Of a stretch of 64,000 bases of DNA, positions 25,432-36,763 are shown in pieces. The translations under genes and the position numbers were made by a program. Position 1 is the stretch's first letter, and every line of letters begins with the position of its first letter. Origin of the DNA: Tragulus kanchil. Taxonomy: Eukaryota; Chordata; Mammalia; Artiodactyla; Tragulidae. The notes beneath the pieces were generated by a model. That model had not been told where the DNA came from. It saw nothing but the letters and a program-made list of their open reading frames with translations, and made no database searches. The DNA lies in the NCBI GenBank assembly GCA_022376925.1, contig JAIOJX010000026.1:256553330-256617329 (forward strand). Direction: 5' to 3'.

Positions 25432-25589
25432 GTTTGATCCCTGAGTTGGGATGATCTCCTAGAGGAGGGCACTGGCAACCCACTCCAGTATTCTTCCCTG
25501 GAAAATTCCACGGACAGAGGACTCTGAAGGGCTACAGTCCATAGGGTAGCAAAGAGTCAGACGTGACTGAGTGACTGAGCCGCAGAAGC
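25432..25589 (+). mobile_element. 5'-truncated Bov-tA SINE
   Basis: It starts inside the tRNA head (GTTTGATCCCTGAGTTGG) and continues CACTCCAGTATTCTTCCCTG to TCAGACGTGACTGAGTGACT. Target-site duplication ACACACATTAA at 25421-25431 and 25590-25600 shows the truncated form is how it inserted. The block 9 copy is 26557-26714. Confidence 0.95.
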
Positions 25590-25729
25590 ACACACATTAA
25601 ATATATTTGAAAGTTCATCACTAAAACAGAAATAGAGGATTGAAATTCTATAATAGAGAGGAAAGGCAATACAACCAGAATAATCTCTACATTAAAAGAA
25701 AGTTTTGAAATTAAATATAGAAAAAGAAT

Positions 25730-26316
25730 ATACAGGGCACAGAGGAACAGAAACTTGCATGTTTCTAGTGTGAATCTAAATCAGCACAACAATTACGAAG
25801 AACAACCGGCAATATTTTAAAGATTAAGTACGTAATCACCTCATGACAACACAATTCTATCCCTAAGTATATAGACTAGAGTAACACCTCTTAAGCTGTC
25901 CATAGTTTAAAACGACTCTTTAAATGTGTAACCCATTGCAGAACAATACTTTTGCCAAATACAAAATCACACGATGTTGCAGGAGTTTCAAATTGCTGCA
26001 AAAGTTTTCACTTGCTTATTCTCAGGGCTTGTACTACTCCATCATAGATAAGTAGTAATTCATTGACGCAGGTTCCCAATATACCTTGAATAGTACTGCT
26101 CTATACAAAGTCTTAGACACGTCCATAGGGAGAAATATATCAGAGTAATCACAGTAGCACTGCTTGTAAGAGCAAAATAAAGCAATATAGCTAAATGTTT
26201 CTCAAACAAAGAATGGATAACTTGTGGAATATGAATACATCTAATAACATGTAGTGAAGTGAATGAGTGAACTAGAAGTAAATGTATCAGAGTTGATACA
26301 TATTTAAAAATAATTT
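25730..26316 (+). mobile_element. Old L1M ORF2 3' fragment
   Basis: TCTATCCCTAAGTATATAGA, TCACAGTAGCACTGCTTGTA, AATGTTTCTCAAACAAAGAATGGATAAC-like spacing and GTGAAGTGAATGAGTGAACT follow the end of ORF2 in old L1 elements. Frames are broken throughout. Duplicated at about 26870-27442, with the relic continuing to about 27540. Confidence 0.7.
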
Positions 26317-27708
26317 TGAATGGAAAAATTCCAAGGTACTAAACTTTTCAAGTAATAAGAATGAAATTATTCCAAAAGGCTCAAAAGGTAATGAGGGGAA
26401 AAATGGTTAAAATTTAAGGTAACACAAACAATCAGTGATGATATAAAGCAATGATAACTATTGATTTTAATGGCAAAAAATGAGGTGGAATACTATACTA
26501 GATAAAAGTAACACAGAAGAGGGGAGTGAATAATTGTAGATAAGAACACACATTAAGTTTGATCCCTGAGTTGGGATGATCTCCTAGAGGAGGGCACTGG
26601 CAACCCACTCCAGTATTCTTCCCTGGAAAATTCCACGGACAGAGGACTCTGAAGGGCTACAGTCCATAGGGTAGCAAAGAGTCAGACGTGACTGAGTGAC
26701 TGAGCCGCAGAAGCACACACATTAAATATATTTGAAAGTTCATCACTAAAACAGAAATAGAGGATTGAAATTCTATAATAGAGAGGAAAGGCAATACAAC
26801 CAGAATAATCTCTACATTAAAAGAAAGTTTTGAAATTAAATATAGAAAAAGAATATACAGGGCACAGAGGAACAGAAACTTGCATGTTTCTAGTGTGAAT
26901 CTAAATCAGCACAACAATTACGAAGAACAACCGGCAATATTTTAAAGATTAAGTACGTAATCACCTCATGACAACACAATTCTATCCCTAAGTATATAGA
27001 CTAGAGTAACACCTCTTAAGCTGTCCATAGTTTAAAACGACTCTTTAAATGTGTAACCCATTGCAGAACAATACTTTTGCCAAATACAAAATCACACGAT
27101 GTTGCAGGAGTTTCAAATTGCTGCAAAAGTTTTCACTTGCTTATTCTCAGGGCTTGTACTACTCCATCATAGATAAGTAGTAATTCATTGACGCAGGTTC
27201 CCAATATACCTTGAATAGTACTGCTCTATACAAAGTCTTAGACACGTCCATAGGGAGAAATATATCAGAGTAATCACAGTAGCACTGCTTGTAAGAGCAA
27301 AATAAAGCAATATAGCTAAATGTTTCTCAAACAAAGAATGGATAACTTGTGGAATATGAATACATCTAATAACATGTAGTGAAGTGAATGAGTGAACTAG
27401 AAGTAAATGTATCAGAGTTGATACATATTTAAAAAATAATGTTGGATATAAAAAAGCAATTTATAGAAGTATGCATCTCATAGTATTTTGTAGTATAAAA
27501 TTATGTCATGGTTTCTTGAGGAATATATGTTTGTAGGGAAGTATAAAGACATGAGTAATAAGCCACAAATTCAGGATAGCTACTACTTCTGGTTGGTGGG
27601 AAAGAAAGAAAACTCTATTGGATAGTGTTCATGAACTCTGTTTGTATTGTTATTAACAGAAGTTTCAAGTGTGCTCATTATACTACTTATATCTTTACAT
27701 ATAGGTAT

Positions 27709-27892
27709 TCCCTGGTGGCTCAGATGGTAAAGAATCTGCCTGCAATGCAGGAGACCTGGGTTCAGTCCTGGGCCAGAAAGATCCCCTGGAGAAGGAAATG
27801 GCAACCCACCCATTCCAGTATTCTTGCCTAGGAAATCCCATAGACAGAGGAGGCTGGTGACCTACAGTCTATGGGGCCACAAGAGAGTCATT
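27709..27892 (+). mobile_element. Bov-tA SINE
   Basis: TTCCCTGGTGGCTCAGATGG, ATGCAGGAGACCTGGGTTCA, AGATCCCCTGGAGAAGGAAA and the GGCTGGTGACCTACAGTC block. Close to consensus, with a shortened 3' end (AAGAGAGTCATTTC). Confidence 0.95.
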
Positions 27893-28032
27893 TCATACTG
27901 AAAAGGAAAGAAGATACATTGGTAAAAATATTTCTTAGATTGAGAAAAAACATTACAATACGGTTTAAAAATCAGCAGTCGTTCAGGTCTGCCATTCTTT
28001 AACATACTTGAAGAGTTTTGTTTTTCACAGTT

Positions 28033-28262
28033 TTGTTGTTCAGTCACTCAGTCACTCGACTCCAGGGACTGCAGCATGCCAGGCTTCCCTGCTCTTCACT
28101 ATCACCCAGAGTTTGCTCAAATTTATACTCACTGAGTCACTTATGCCATTCAACCATCTCATCCTCTGTCACCCACTTCTCCTCCTGCCCTAAAGCTTTC
28201 TTAGACTCTTTCCTGATGAGTCACCTCCTCCTATCAGGTGGGCAAATTATTGGAGCTTCAGC
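28033..28262 (-). mobile_element. BovB LINE 3'-end fragment
   Basis: The start TTGTTGTTCAGTCACTCAGT, then CATGCCAGGCTTCCCTG, CCAACCATCTCATCCTCTGT, CTTCTCCTCCTGCCC and TGGAGCTTCAGCTT are collinear with 50420-50665 of this window. It is an independent, 5'-truncated BovB insertion, as is usual for RTE elements. Confidence 0.93.
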
Positions 28263-28740
28263 TTTCACAGTTTATAGAATGCCAGATTATGTCCACTTAA
28301 TATCTCAAGGTAACATAAGTGTAACACCTGTAGCTTCTGGTCACTTATACTCTGTGTTGAGTCTAATTTCTACCCAAAGCAAGTGTTTCTAGGTACTAGT
28401 GTGCAGGCAGACTGGACCTATCAGAGGAGATTTTATAGGAAGATTCTTATAAGCAGAGAAAAGTGCTATGCTTCCCACACTGGAATTCAAGCTTAACTAA
28501 TACACACTTTTTATTTTCTTATACAGTACTTATAAATAATGTCCAAAAACATGTTAATTGTAAACAAACAGGCAATCTGCTGACTCTTCACATAAAAGCC
28601 ATTAAAAATATATAACCCAAGAGACTCAATTAACAACTTAACACTAGCTAAGATTTCCCTCATTGGTCAGGGTGATGTGCATTCTTTATTAGATTCTCCT
28701 GAGGCTTAAAATATATATAAAGGTTCTCAGATGTTAGATG
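28263..28740. other. Single-copy AT-rich sequence, nothing recognised
   Basis: No repeat family or gene recognised. Confidence 0.45.
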
Positions 28741-30927
28741 ACAAGGCACAGTCATAATCCTACCTTTAAGAATCATATGATCTCTCTGTATACCCAGCAA
28801 GTATTACCTATCAATTGTTACTCTTAATTATCATTACTTAGTGTTTATGCAGCACTATCTTAATGCAGAGTAATTGAGTCATTTTATTTATTGTTAAGGT
28901 AGTAAAACAATGAGGTTATTAAACTCTCCCATTTGCTTTACTGTATTCTTATTCTTTTTAAAGATTGTGATCAGCAAAAAGTCTTAGCTCTGGAAGAGTG
29001 TTTATGAATGTAATTATAATTATAAATGCACATGCAAAAATGAACAACTGACCCACACTTTAAGTACACTGGCAAAAGAATACAACTTTTTTCCTGGGTT
29101 GCTTGTAAGTTAGTTTTCAAGTAATTAACAAGATGATGTCCTATTTAATACTAAATTAGAAGTTACTGAATTAGTGATAGGAAAGTTGCTGAGATGACTT
29201 TCTAAAACAATGGCTTTCTAAACTGTCTTCAAATTCACAGCATTTCTAGAGTGGAAGTCAGGTATAATTTGAAAAATAAAAAGTCGAAGATTCTACTTGT
29301 GTACTCACTGTGACAGGTATGGCTTATCACTTTGAATTTTTCCACATTAATCTAATCTGCATTTCTAAGGTTCTGTTTCTGACTCAATGGAACGCAAGAG
29401 TGAAATTTAACTCCATCTAACTCATGTATATTAAATAAACCCTCTGTTTACATGCTAAACTATGTGTGCGTGCTTAGTCATGACTGACTCTTTGCAACCC
29501 CATGGACTATTTCCCACCAAGTTCCTCTCTCCCTGGGATTTCTCAGGCAAGAATACTGGAGTGAGCTGTCATTTCCTGCTCCAGAGATTGAACCTGTATC
29601 TCCTGCATCTCCAGCATTAGCAGGCAGATTCTTGCACCATCTGAGAAGTCCAAGGTGGAGGTTGAAAATGGGGTAGATGATATTGCCTTCCTCATCAGGA
29701 CTCTTGAAGGCTTTGCAGGACTCAGGACATGTTAAATATTTTGAATGAAAGAATAATCACACAGTGATGCATTGTATCTGACGGAGAAGAGAAGGAACTC
29801 AGACTTTACGGAAATTTGTATTAGCTATCAAGTTTGAAACAAGGCACAGTCATAATCCTACCTTTAAGAATCATATGATCTCTCTGTATACCCAGCAAGT
29901 ATTACCTATCAATTGTTACTCTTAATTATCATTACTTAGTGTTTATGCAGCACTATCTTAATGCAGAGTAATTGAGTCATTTTATTTATTGTTAAGGTAG
30001 TAAAACAATGAGGTTATTAAACTCTCCCATTTGCTTTACTGTATTCTTATTCTTTTTAAAGATTGTGATCAGCAAAAAGTCTTAGCTCTGGAAGAGTGTT
30101 TATGAATGTAATTATAATTATAAATGCACATGCAAAAATGAACAACTGACCCACACTTTAAGTACACTGGCAAAAGAATACAACTTTTTTCCTGGGTTGC
30201 TTGTAAGTTAGTTTTCAAGTAATTAACAAGATGATGTCCTATTTAATACTAAATTAGAAGTTACTGAATTAGTGATAGGAAAGTTGCTGAGATGACTTTC
30301 TAAAACAATGGCTTTCTAAACTGTCTTCAAATTCACAGCATTTCTAGAGTGGAAGTCAGGTATAATTTGAAAAATAAAAAGTCGAAGATTCTACTTGTGT
30401 ACTCACTGTGACAGGTATGGCTTATCACTTTGAATTTTTCCACATTAATCTAATCTGCATTTCTAAGGTTCTGTTTCTGACTCAATGGAACGCAAGAGTG
30501 AAATTTAACTCCATCTAACTCATGTATATTAAATAAACCCTCTGTTTACATGCTAAACTATGTGTGCGTGCTTAGTCATGACTGACTCTTTGCAACCCCA
30601 TGGACTATTTCCCACCAAGTTCCTCTCTCCCTGGGATTTCTCAGGCAAGAATACTGGAGTGAGCTGTCATTTCCTGCTCCAGAGATTGAACCTGTATCTC
30701 CTGCATCTCCAGCATTAGCAGGCAGATTCTTGCACCATCTGAGAAGTCCAAGGTGGAGGTTGAAAATGGGGTAGATGATATTGCCTTCCTCATCAGGACT
30801 CTTGAAGGCTTTGCAGGACTCAGGACATGTTAAATATTTTGAATGAAAGAATAATCACACAGTGATGCATTGTATCTGACGGAGAAGAGAAGGAACTCAG
30901 ACTTTACGGAAATTTGTATTAGTATCC
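28741..30927. repeat. Tandem duplication block 10 (offset 1098 bp)
   Basis: The left copy is 28741-29830 and the right copy 29839-30927, with about 8 unmatched bases between. I saw no internal differences, making this one of the cleanest pairs. Both copies contain the same antisense Bov-tA. Confidence 0.96.
29466..29653 (-). mobile_element. Bov-tA SINE, antisense
   Basis: GTGCTTAGTCATGACTGACT, CAACCCCATGGACTATTTCC, GGCAAGAATACTGGAGTGAG and the reversed head GCACCATCTGAGAAGTCC. The block 10 copy is 30564-30751. Confidence 0.93.
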
Positions 30928-30929
30928 TT

Positions 30930-31092
30930 TGTAACACCATGGAATGTAACCCACCAGGCTCCTCTGCCCATGTTTTTCTGGCAAGAATATTGGAGTAGGT
31001 TGCCATTTCCTCCTTCAAGGGATCTTCCCATCCAAGGATCAAACATGTGTCTCTTGCATTGACAGGCAGATTCTTTACCGCTGAGACACCTG
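30930..31092 (-). mobile_element. Bov-tA SINE, antisense, 3' truncated
   Basis: It starts inside the body (CACCATGGAATGTAACCC) and runs through GGCAAGAATATTGGAGTAGG and CATTTCCTCCTTCAAGGGAT to the reversed head CTTTACCGCTGAGACACC. The body's 3' portion is missing, which coincides with the right edge of block 10. Confidence 0.9.
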
Positions 31093-31139
31093 TGTCACTA
31101 ACTGGTTTTATACTTTTTGTCAAATAGCATATGTATTCT

Positions 31140-31215
31140 CCCTGGTCTTGGTTTTTCTCATCTGCAAAATGAGCAGATCAGTTTATATAAGTTTCAATTC
31201 CCTCTAGGTCTTCCT
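31140..31215 (+). mobile_element. MIR SINE fragment
   Basis: TTTTTCTCATCTGCAAAATG and TCAATTCCCTCTAGGTCTTC match the MIR 3' half ('TTTCCTCATCTGTAAAATG..'). Repeated at about 32276-32348. Confidence 0.65.
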
Positions 31216-31315
31216 GCACCATCAGTTGTCATGGCCTCTTAATCCTTATAGAGGGTGATCATTGGCTTCAGCTTCTCCTTCTTCACACTAGGCTGGTGTG
31301 GCTAGCAGAATTGAA

Positions 31316-31347
31316 AAAAAAAAAGAAAGAAAGAAAGAAAGAAAGCA
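31316..31347. repeat. (AAAG)n microsatellite
   Basis: A-run followed by six AAAG-type units. The block 11 counterpart at about 32454-32480 has two units fewer, a difference that could be allelic or an error. Confidence 0.9.
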
Positions 31348-31450
31348 GAAAGAAATGCAAATTCTGTGAAAGTGTTTAGAGATGACCCTTGTCCTTGGGG
31401 TTTCTCTTTAACATAGGGAAAACATAAAATGATAGCAAGAACTTGTACAG

Positions 31451-31737
31451 GGCTTCCCCGCTGGTCCAGTGGGTAGGGACACCACCTTGCAGTACAAGGG
31501 GCGCCAGTTCGATCCCTGGCCTGGGAAGATCCCACGTGCCCCGGAGTGGCTGGACTGATGTGTCCAATCACCGAGCCGGAGCTCTGGAGCGCATGCGCCC
31601 AGAGCTGGCGCTCTGCAACAACAGAGGCCACCGCTATGGGAGGCCCACATAGGCCGAAGAACAAAGATGGATGGAAATAAACAAGTGGAAGGTCAATAGA
31701 AGTGGCCAGAAAAACTCCAGAAAACAAAACAAAACAA
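31451..31737 (+). mobile_element. Young tRNA-Glu-type SINE, insertion 5
   Basis: GGCTTCCCCGCTGGTCCAGT head, B box GTTCGATCCC, body with TGATGTGTCCAATCACCGAG and GCGCATGCGCCCAGAGCTGG, and tail (AAAAC)n. Perfect 14-bp target-site duplication AAGAACTTGTACAG at 31437-31450 and 31738-31751. The block 11 copy at 32585-32872 has the same flanks, proving that copy arose by duplication of the locus and not by a second insertion. Confidence 0.97.
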
Positions 31738-31933
31738 AAGAACTTGTACAGTTTATATTACAAATAAAAGGTTTTTCTACTGAGAACAGTATTCTATTTT
31801 TACCCCCAAAATGCCACTTATTGTTTGTTTTAAAAGTACATATTCATTCTAGGATTTTCATTCTAAACAGGAAAATTCAGTTATCCTATTGATGCCTTCA
31901 TCGTGGCTTTCAGCTTTGTAAATGTGTTTCTCA

Positions 31934-32147
31934 GGCTCCACAGATATTAAGGCAGAGCCCTAAGAAGGTGAAGTTTAAAGTCAGAGAACACTGAGGTTGA
32001 CAGCCAGGGAGTCCGTTACCAGCGAGATTGAAGAAGCCGAGTCAGAGAGGAGCAGAGACCCATGTCTCAGCTTTAAGAAGTTGGACAAACTGAAGCCTCA
32101 AGTCTCCAACAGAGGTTTCTCTGGGGCAGAGAGTAGAAGAATGAAGG
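31934..32147 (+). other. Candidate exon-like island (weak)
   Basis: This stretch is richer in G and C than its surroundings. It lies between a plausible splice acceptor (pyrimidine-rich run ending TGTGTTTCTCAG) and a strong donor-like GGTAAGACA after GAAGAATGAAG. An open frame covers about 32000-32150 and encodes a charged segment (EIEEAESERSRD, then a lysine-rich part). All three frames close between the proposed acceptor and 31997, so it cannot be a simple internal coding exon from that acceptor. A non-coding or 5' terminal exon is possible, as is chance. Present again at 33070-33285 by block 11. Confidence 0.15.
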
Positions 32148-33302
32148 GTAAGACAGAAAAACAAAGAAAAAACTTAGCTTTAGAGAATCTGGTCAAAAGG
32201 TTTGATCAACGTGTTCTAGAGATTTGACACCTGTGTCACTAACTGGTTTTATACTTTTGTCAAATAGCATATGTATTCTCCTGGTCTTGGTTTTCTCATC
32301 TGCAAAATGAGCAGATCAGTTTATATAAGTTTCAATTCCCTCTAGGTCTTCCTGCACCATCAGTTGTCATGGCCTCTTAATCCTTATAGAGGGTGATCAT
32401 TGGCTTCAGCTTCTCCTTCTTCACACTAGGCTGGTGTGGCTAGCAGAATTGAAAAAAAAAAAGAAAGAAAGAAAGAAAGCAGAAAGAAATGCAAATTCTG
32501 TGAAAGTGTTTAGAGATGACCCTTGTCCTTGGGGTTTCTCTTTAACATAGGGAAAACATAAAATGATAGCAAGAACTTGTACAGGGCTTCCCCGCTGGTC
32601 CAGTGGGTAGGGACACCACCTTGCAGTAAAAGGGGGCGCCAGTTCGATCCCTGGCCTGGGAAGATCCCACGTGCCCCGGAGTGGCTGGACTGATGTGTCC
32701 AATCACCGAGCCGGAGCTCTGGAGCGCATGCGCCCAGAGCTGGCGCTCTGCAACAACAGAGGCCACCGCTATGGGAGGCCCACATAGGCCGAAGAACAAA
32801 GATGGATGGAAATAAACAAGTGGAAGGTCAATAGAAGTGGCCAGAAAAACTCCAGAAAACAAAACAAAACAAAAGAACTTGTACAGTTTATATTACAAAT
32901 AAAAGGTTTTTCTACTGAGAACAGTATTCTATTTTTACCCCCAAAATGCCACTTATTGTTTGTTTTAAAAGTACATATTCATTCTAGGATTTTCATTCTA
33001 AACAGGAAAATTCAGTTATCCTATTGATGCCTTCATCGTGGCTTTCAGCTTTGTAAATGTGTTTCTCAGGCTCCACAGATATTAAGGCAGAGCCCTAAGA
33101 AGGTGAAGTTTAAAGTCAGAGAACACTGAGGTTGACAGCCAGGGAGTCCGTTACCAGCGAGATTGAAGAAGCCGAGTCAGAGAGGAGCAGAGACCCATGT
33201 CTCAGCTTTAAGAAGTTGGACAAACTGAAGCCTCAAGTCTCCAACAGAGGTTTCTCTGGGGCAGAGAGTAGAAGAATGAAGGGTAAGACAGAAAAACAAA
33301 AA

Positions 33303-33609
33303 GTCATAAATACAAAGCTGAGTGGAGTGAGCATTTCAGAGCATTAACTCTGGTCTCAAATCCGCTGTGCAGATTGTGTCTGTGCTTACCTCATGACCAA
33401 TACGAGTGTAACCTTTTTAATGGGTTAAGAGTGCTATTCATGTACAACACAATGAAGCCCTTTTCAAATTCAACGTGAATTAATTCTAAATACAGCAACT
33501 GGAAAAATTCAGTTTCTAAACAAGGCCCAAAAAACCCAAAAAACTTTTACATTCAATAAAGTGATATACCATGTAGAATTTTTTCTCTGGTTTCTTTTTT
33601 TCTCTTTAA
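33303..33609. other. Single-copy sequence, nothing recognised
   Basis: No element recognised. Confidence 0.4.
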
Positions 33610-34222
33610 AACTTTTATACATGCACCCCAATGTTCATTGCTGCACTATCTACAATAGCCTTGACATGGATGAAACCTAGATGTCCACTGACAGATGAAT
33701 AAAGATGTTTTGGTACATATGTTTGGACACATAATAGAATATGACTCAGCCATAAAACGGAATGAACTGAGGTTGATGAAACGAGAGCCTGTGACACAGA
33801 GTGAAGTATATCTGAAGGAGAATAACAAAAAGCAAGTATTAACACATATATAGAGAATCTAGAAAAATGGTACTGATGACCCTGTTTGCGGAGCAGGAAT
33901 ACAGATACAGACATAGAGAATGGCCTTGTGGACACATCGGGGGAAGGAGAGGGTGGGACGAACTGAGAGAGTATCACTGACCTATACACGCTACAATAAA
34001 TAAAATGTAAAATAGTTAGCTAGTGGGAAGATACTACATAACACAGGGAGGCCAGCCTGTTGCTCTGGGATGGCTAGAGGGGTGGGACAGGGGGTGGGGC
34101 AGGAGGGAGGCTGGAGAGAGAAGAGATGTATTAATATATACACTCATGACTGATTCCTATTGTATGGCAGAAACAAACACAACACTGTGGCGCAATTATC
34201 CTCCAACCCCAAATAAATATAT
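33610..34222 (+). mobile_element. Ruminant L1 3' end (ORF2 terminus and 3' UTR)
   Basis: ACCCCAATGTTCATTGCTGC, AATATGACTCAGCCATAAAA, GGAATGAACTGAGGTTGATG-type ORF2 terminal sequence, then the 3' UTR (GGGTGGGACGAACTGAGAGA, TACACTCATGACTGATTCC, TATTGTATGGCAGAAACAAA) ending CCAAATAAATATA. Moderately diverged and 5' truncated. The minus-strand 124-codon frame across it is a shadow. Confidence 0.92.
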
Positions 34223-34300
34223 CATAGAAAGACATGATTATAATTTTAGCTTTCTTAATTCTGATAATCAGAAGCCTGAAAATGTATGCAGCATTTTAAT

Positions 34301-36516
34301 ACTTATTTATATGTATTTTTTACCATAAAATGGAAAGACAATATTAATGTTAAAAACTCCAAGTAAATATACCTTTAGTAAAGCAATATCCATTATTAAT
34401 ATATCTTATCAAGCAGGATAATGAAGGAAAAAAGATCAATTAGATTTTTCTAAGAAAGCTGAGTATAATAATTTTAGGTCATCATCAATTACAGTAGAAT
34501 AATTATAAGGTCATCTAATCATAGATCATTGCAGCCTCAAGAACTTCATCTACATCTTTCCCCCATTATTTAGTCTCAGGCAACCTTATATTGTACCTGA
34601 GAAATGCCAGTTGCTTTTGGGGGTAGTACAGCTAGGAAAGTTAGAACCAGAGTATAGTCTTAATCCTTGAAGGGGTTCAGGATAGAGTGGCCCTAAATAC
34701 GGCAACTTGGCACACTGAACATTACAAGTTGAAGAAATTTGGAAAGAAGCATGGACTTTCTTACCATCTTCTCAAGCAGGTCATAAAAGCCTCATGGGAG
34801 AGGTGCCTTCCCTATACCCAGAGAAAAGGAGCATCCTTATTTCTGAAGATAAAGTGACCCAGAGGGAAATCTGAATGATAAGCCTTGCTCAATTCCCTCC
34901 ACGCATGCAGGCTTAGCAGCTCAGTTGTGTTTGACTCTTTCCAAAACCACGGACTGTAGCCCACCAGGCTCCTCTGTCCATGGGATTTTCCAGGCAGGAA
35001 TACTGGAGTGGGTTGTCGTTTCCTCCCAGGGGCATCTTCTGCTGAAGGTGGAACCTGTGTCTCCTGAATTGCAGATGGATTATTTACCTACTGAGACACT
35101 GGGGAAGCCCAAGTTCCCTCCAGTTTACTACAAAGCATGCTTTGGCCTATCATATTTTTGACTGATCATCAAGCCTAGCAGAAAAACACACTGATTTAAC
35201 CATTTCTTCTGGTCTTCCTTATCTTATGAAGGCTCATTAAAACTTCTAGTAAAGTAAATTTATATGCTTTTCTCCATTTAATCTGTCTTTGTTCATCCAA
35301 TTTTCAGACTCAACCAGCGGCTAAGAAGGTCAAGGAAAACTTTTTGCTTCCCTACATCCCTAATAGTGACTTTAATAATGTAAACCCTACAGTATTATTA
35401 GATGAAAGACTTATTTATATGTATTTTTTACCATAAAATGGAAAGACAATATTAATGTTAAAAACTCCAAGTAAATATACCTTTAGTAAAGCAATATCCA
35501 TTATTAATATATCTTATCAAGCAGGATAATGAAGGAAAAAAGATCAATTAGATTTTTCTAAGAAAGCTGAGTATAATAATTTTAGGTCATCATCAATTAC
35601 AGTAGAATAATTATAAGGTCATCTAATCATAGATCATTGCAGCCTCAAGAACTTCATCTACATCTTTCCCCCATTATTTAGTCTCAGGCAACCTTATATT
35701 GTACCTGAGAAATGCCAGTTGCTTTTGGGGGTAGTACAGCTAGGAAAGTTAGAACCAGAGTATAGTCTTAATCCTTGAAGGGGTTCAGGATAGAGTGGCC
35801 CTAAATACGGCAACTTGGCACACTGAACATTACAAGTTGAAGAAATTTGGAAAGAAGCATGGACTTTCTTACCATCTTCTCAAGCAGGTCATAAAAGCCT
35901 CATGGGAGAGGTGCCTTCCCTATACCCAGAGAAAAGGAGCATCCTTATTTCTGAAGATAAAGTGACCCAGAGGGAAATCTGAATGATAAGCCTTGCTCAA
36001 TTCCCTCCACGCATGCAGGCTTAGCAGCTCAGTTGTGTTTGACTCTTTCCAAAACCACGGACTGTAGCCCACCAGGCTCCTCTGTCCATGGGATTTTCCA
36101 GGCAGGAATACTGGAGTGGGTTGTCGTTTCCTCCCCAGGGGCATCTTCTGCTGAAGGTGGAACCTGTGTCTCCTGAATTGCAGATGGATTATTTACCTAC
36201 TGAGACACTGGGGAAGCCCAAGTTCCCTCCAGTTTACTACAAAGCATGCTTTGGCCTATCATATTTTTGACTGATCATCAAGCCTAGCAGAAAAACACAC
36301 TGATTTAACCATTTCTTCTGGTCTTCCTTATCTTATGAAGGCTCATTAAAACTTCTAGTAAAGTAAATTTATATGCTTTTCTCCATTTAATCTGTCTTTG
36401 TTCATCCAATTTTCAGACTCAACCAGCGGCTAAGAAGGTCAAGGAAAACTTTTTGCTTCCCTACATCCCTAATAGTGACTTTAATAATGTAAACCCTACA
36501 GTATTATTAGATGAAA
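34301..36516. repeat. Tandem duplication block 12 (offset 1108 bp)
   Basis: The left copy is 34301-35407 and the right copy 35409-36516, joined within one base. The only difference seen is one C in CTCCCAGG against CTCCCCAGG, which breaks the shared frame (78 codons in the left copy, 60 in the right). Confidence 0.97.
34904..35111 (-). mobile_element. Bov-tA SINE, antisense
   Basis: GCAGGCTTAGCAGCTCAGTT, GGACTGTAGCCCACCAGGCT, GGCAGGAATACTGGAGTGGG and the reversed head CTACTGAGACACTGGGGAAG. The block 12 copy is 36012-36220. Confidence 0.93.
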
Positions 36517-36763
36517 TGATTCTCATAAAATCTTCACCTTAAAGATAATTTTAGAGGACACACACACAGGTACACTCATAAACTTACATAGAATTTTAGC
36601 TTAAATGTATACAAAGAAATCATCAGTTACAAAAGTCAAATACTAATTTGGAAACAAAACTATACCCACTTTTATTTAGGGAAGACAAAGTAATCTTATT
36701 GTTCAAACACCAATCGTTTATACCTTTCTACATTTGGTTTGGAAATTTTGTATTTTGTATTTC

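Larger units (their letters stand above)
25181..27442. repeat. Tandem duplication block 9 (offset about 1125-1137 bp)
   Basis: The left copy is 25181-26316 and the right copy 26318-27442. The right copy lacks about 11 bases near its start (CCAGAGAAAAGACATAAAGC against CCAAAAGGC), and A-runs differ. Both copies carry the same Bov-A insertion with identical flanks. Confidence 0.96.
31085..33302. repeat. Tandem duplication block 11 (offset 1135-1141 bp)
   Basis: The left copy is 31085-32166 and the right copy 32226-33302. They are separated by 59 bases (32167-32225) that match neither flank, the longest junction insert in the window. Differences: three homopolymer indels near the start, two fewer AAAG units, and GCAGTACAAGGGGC against GCAGTAAAAGGGGGC. 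Each copy contains a MIR, an AAAG microsatellite, a young SINE and the GC-richer stretch discussed as a possible exon. Confidence 0.96.

Noticed and set aside
32806..33027. Paired 73-codon plus-strand frame (also 31671-31892)
   Set aside because: It starts in the SINE tail and runs into AT-rich sequence. It is duplicated by block 11 only.
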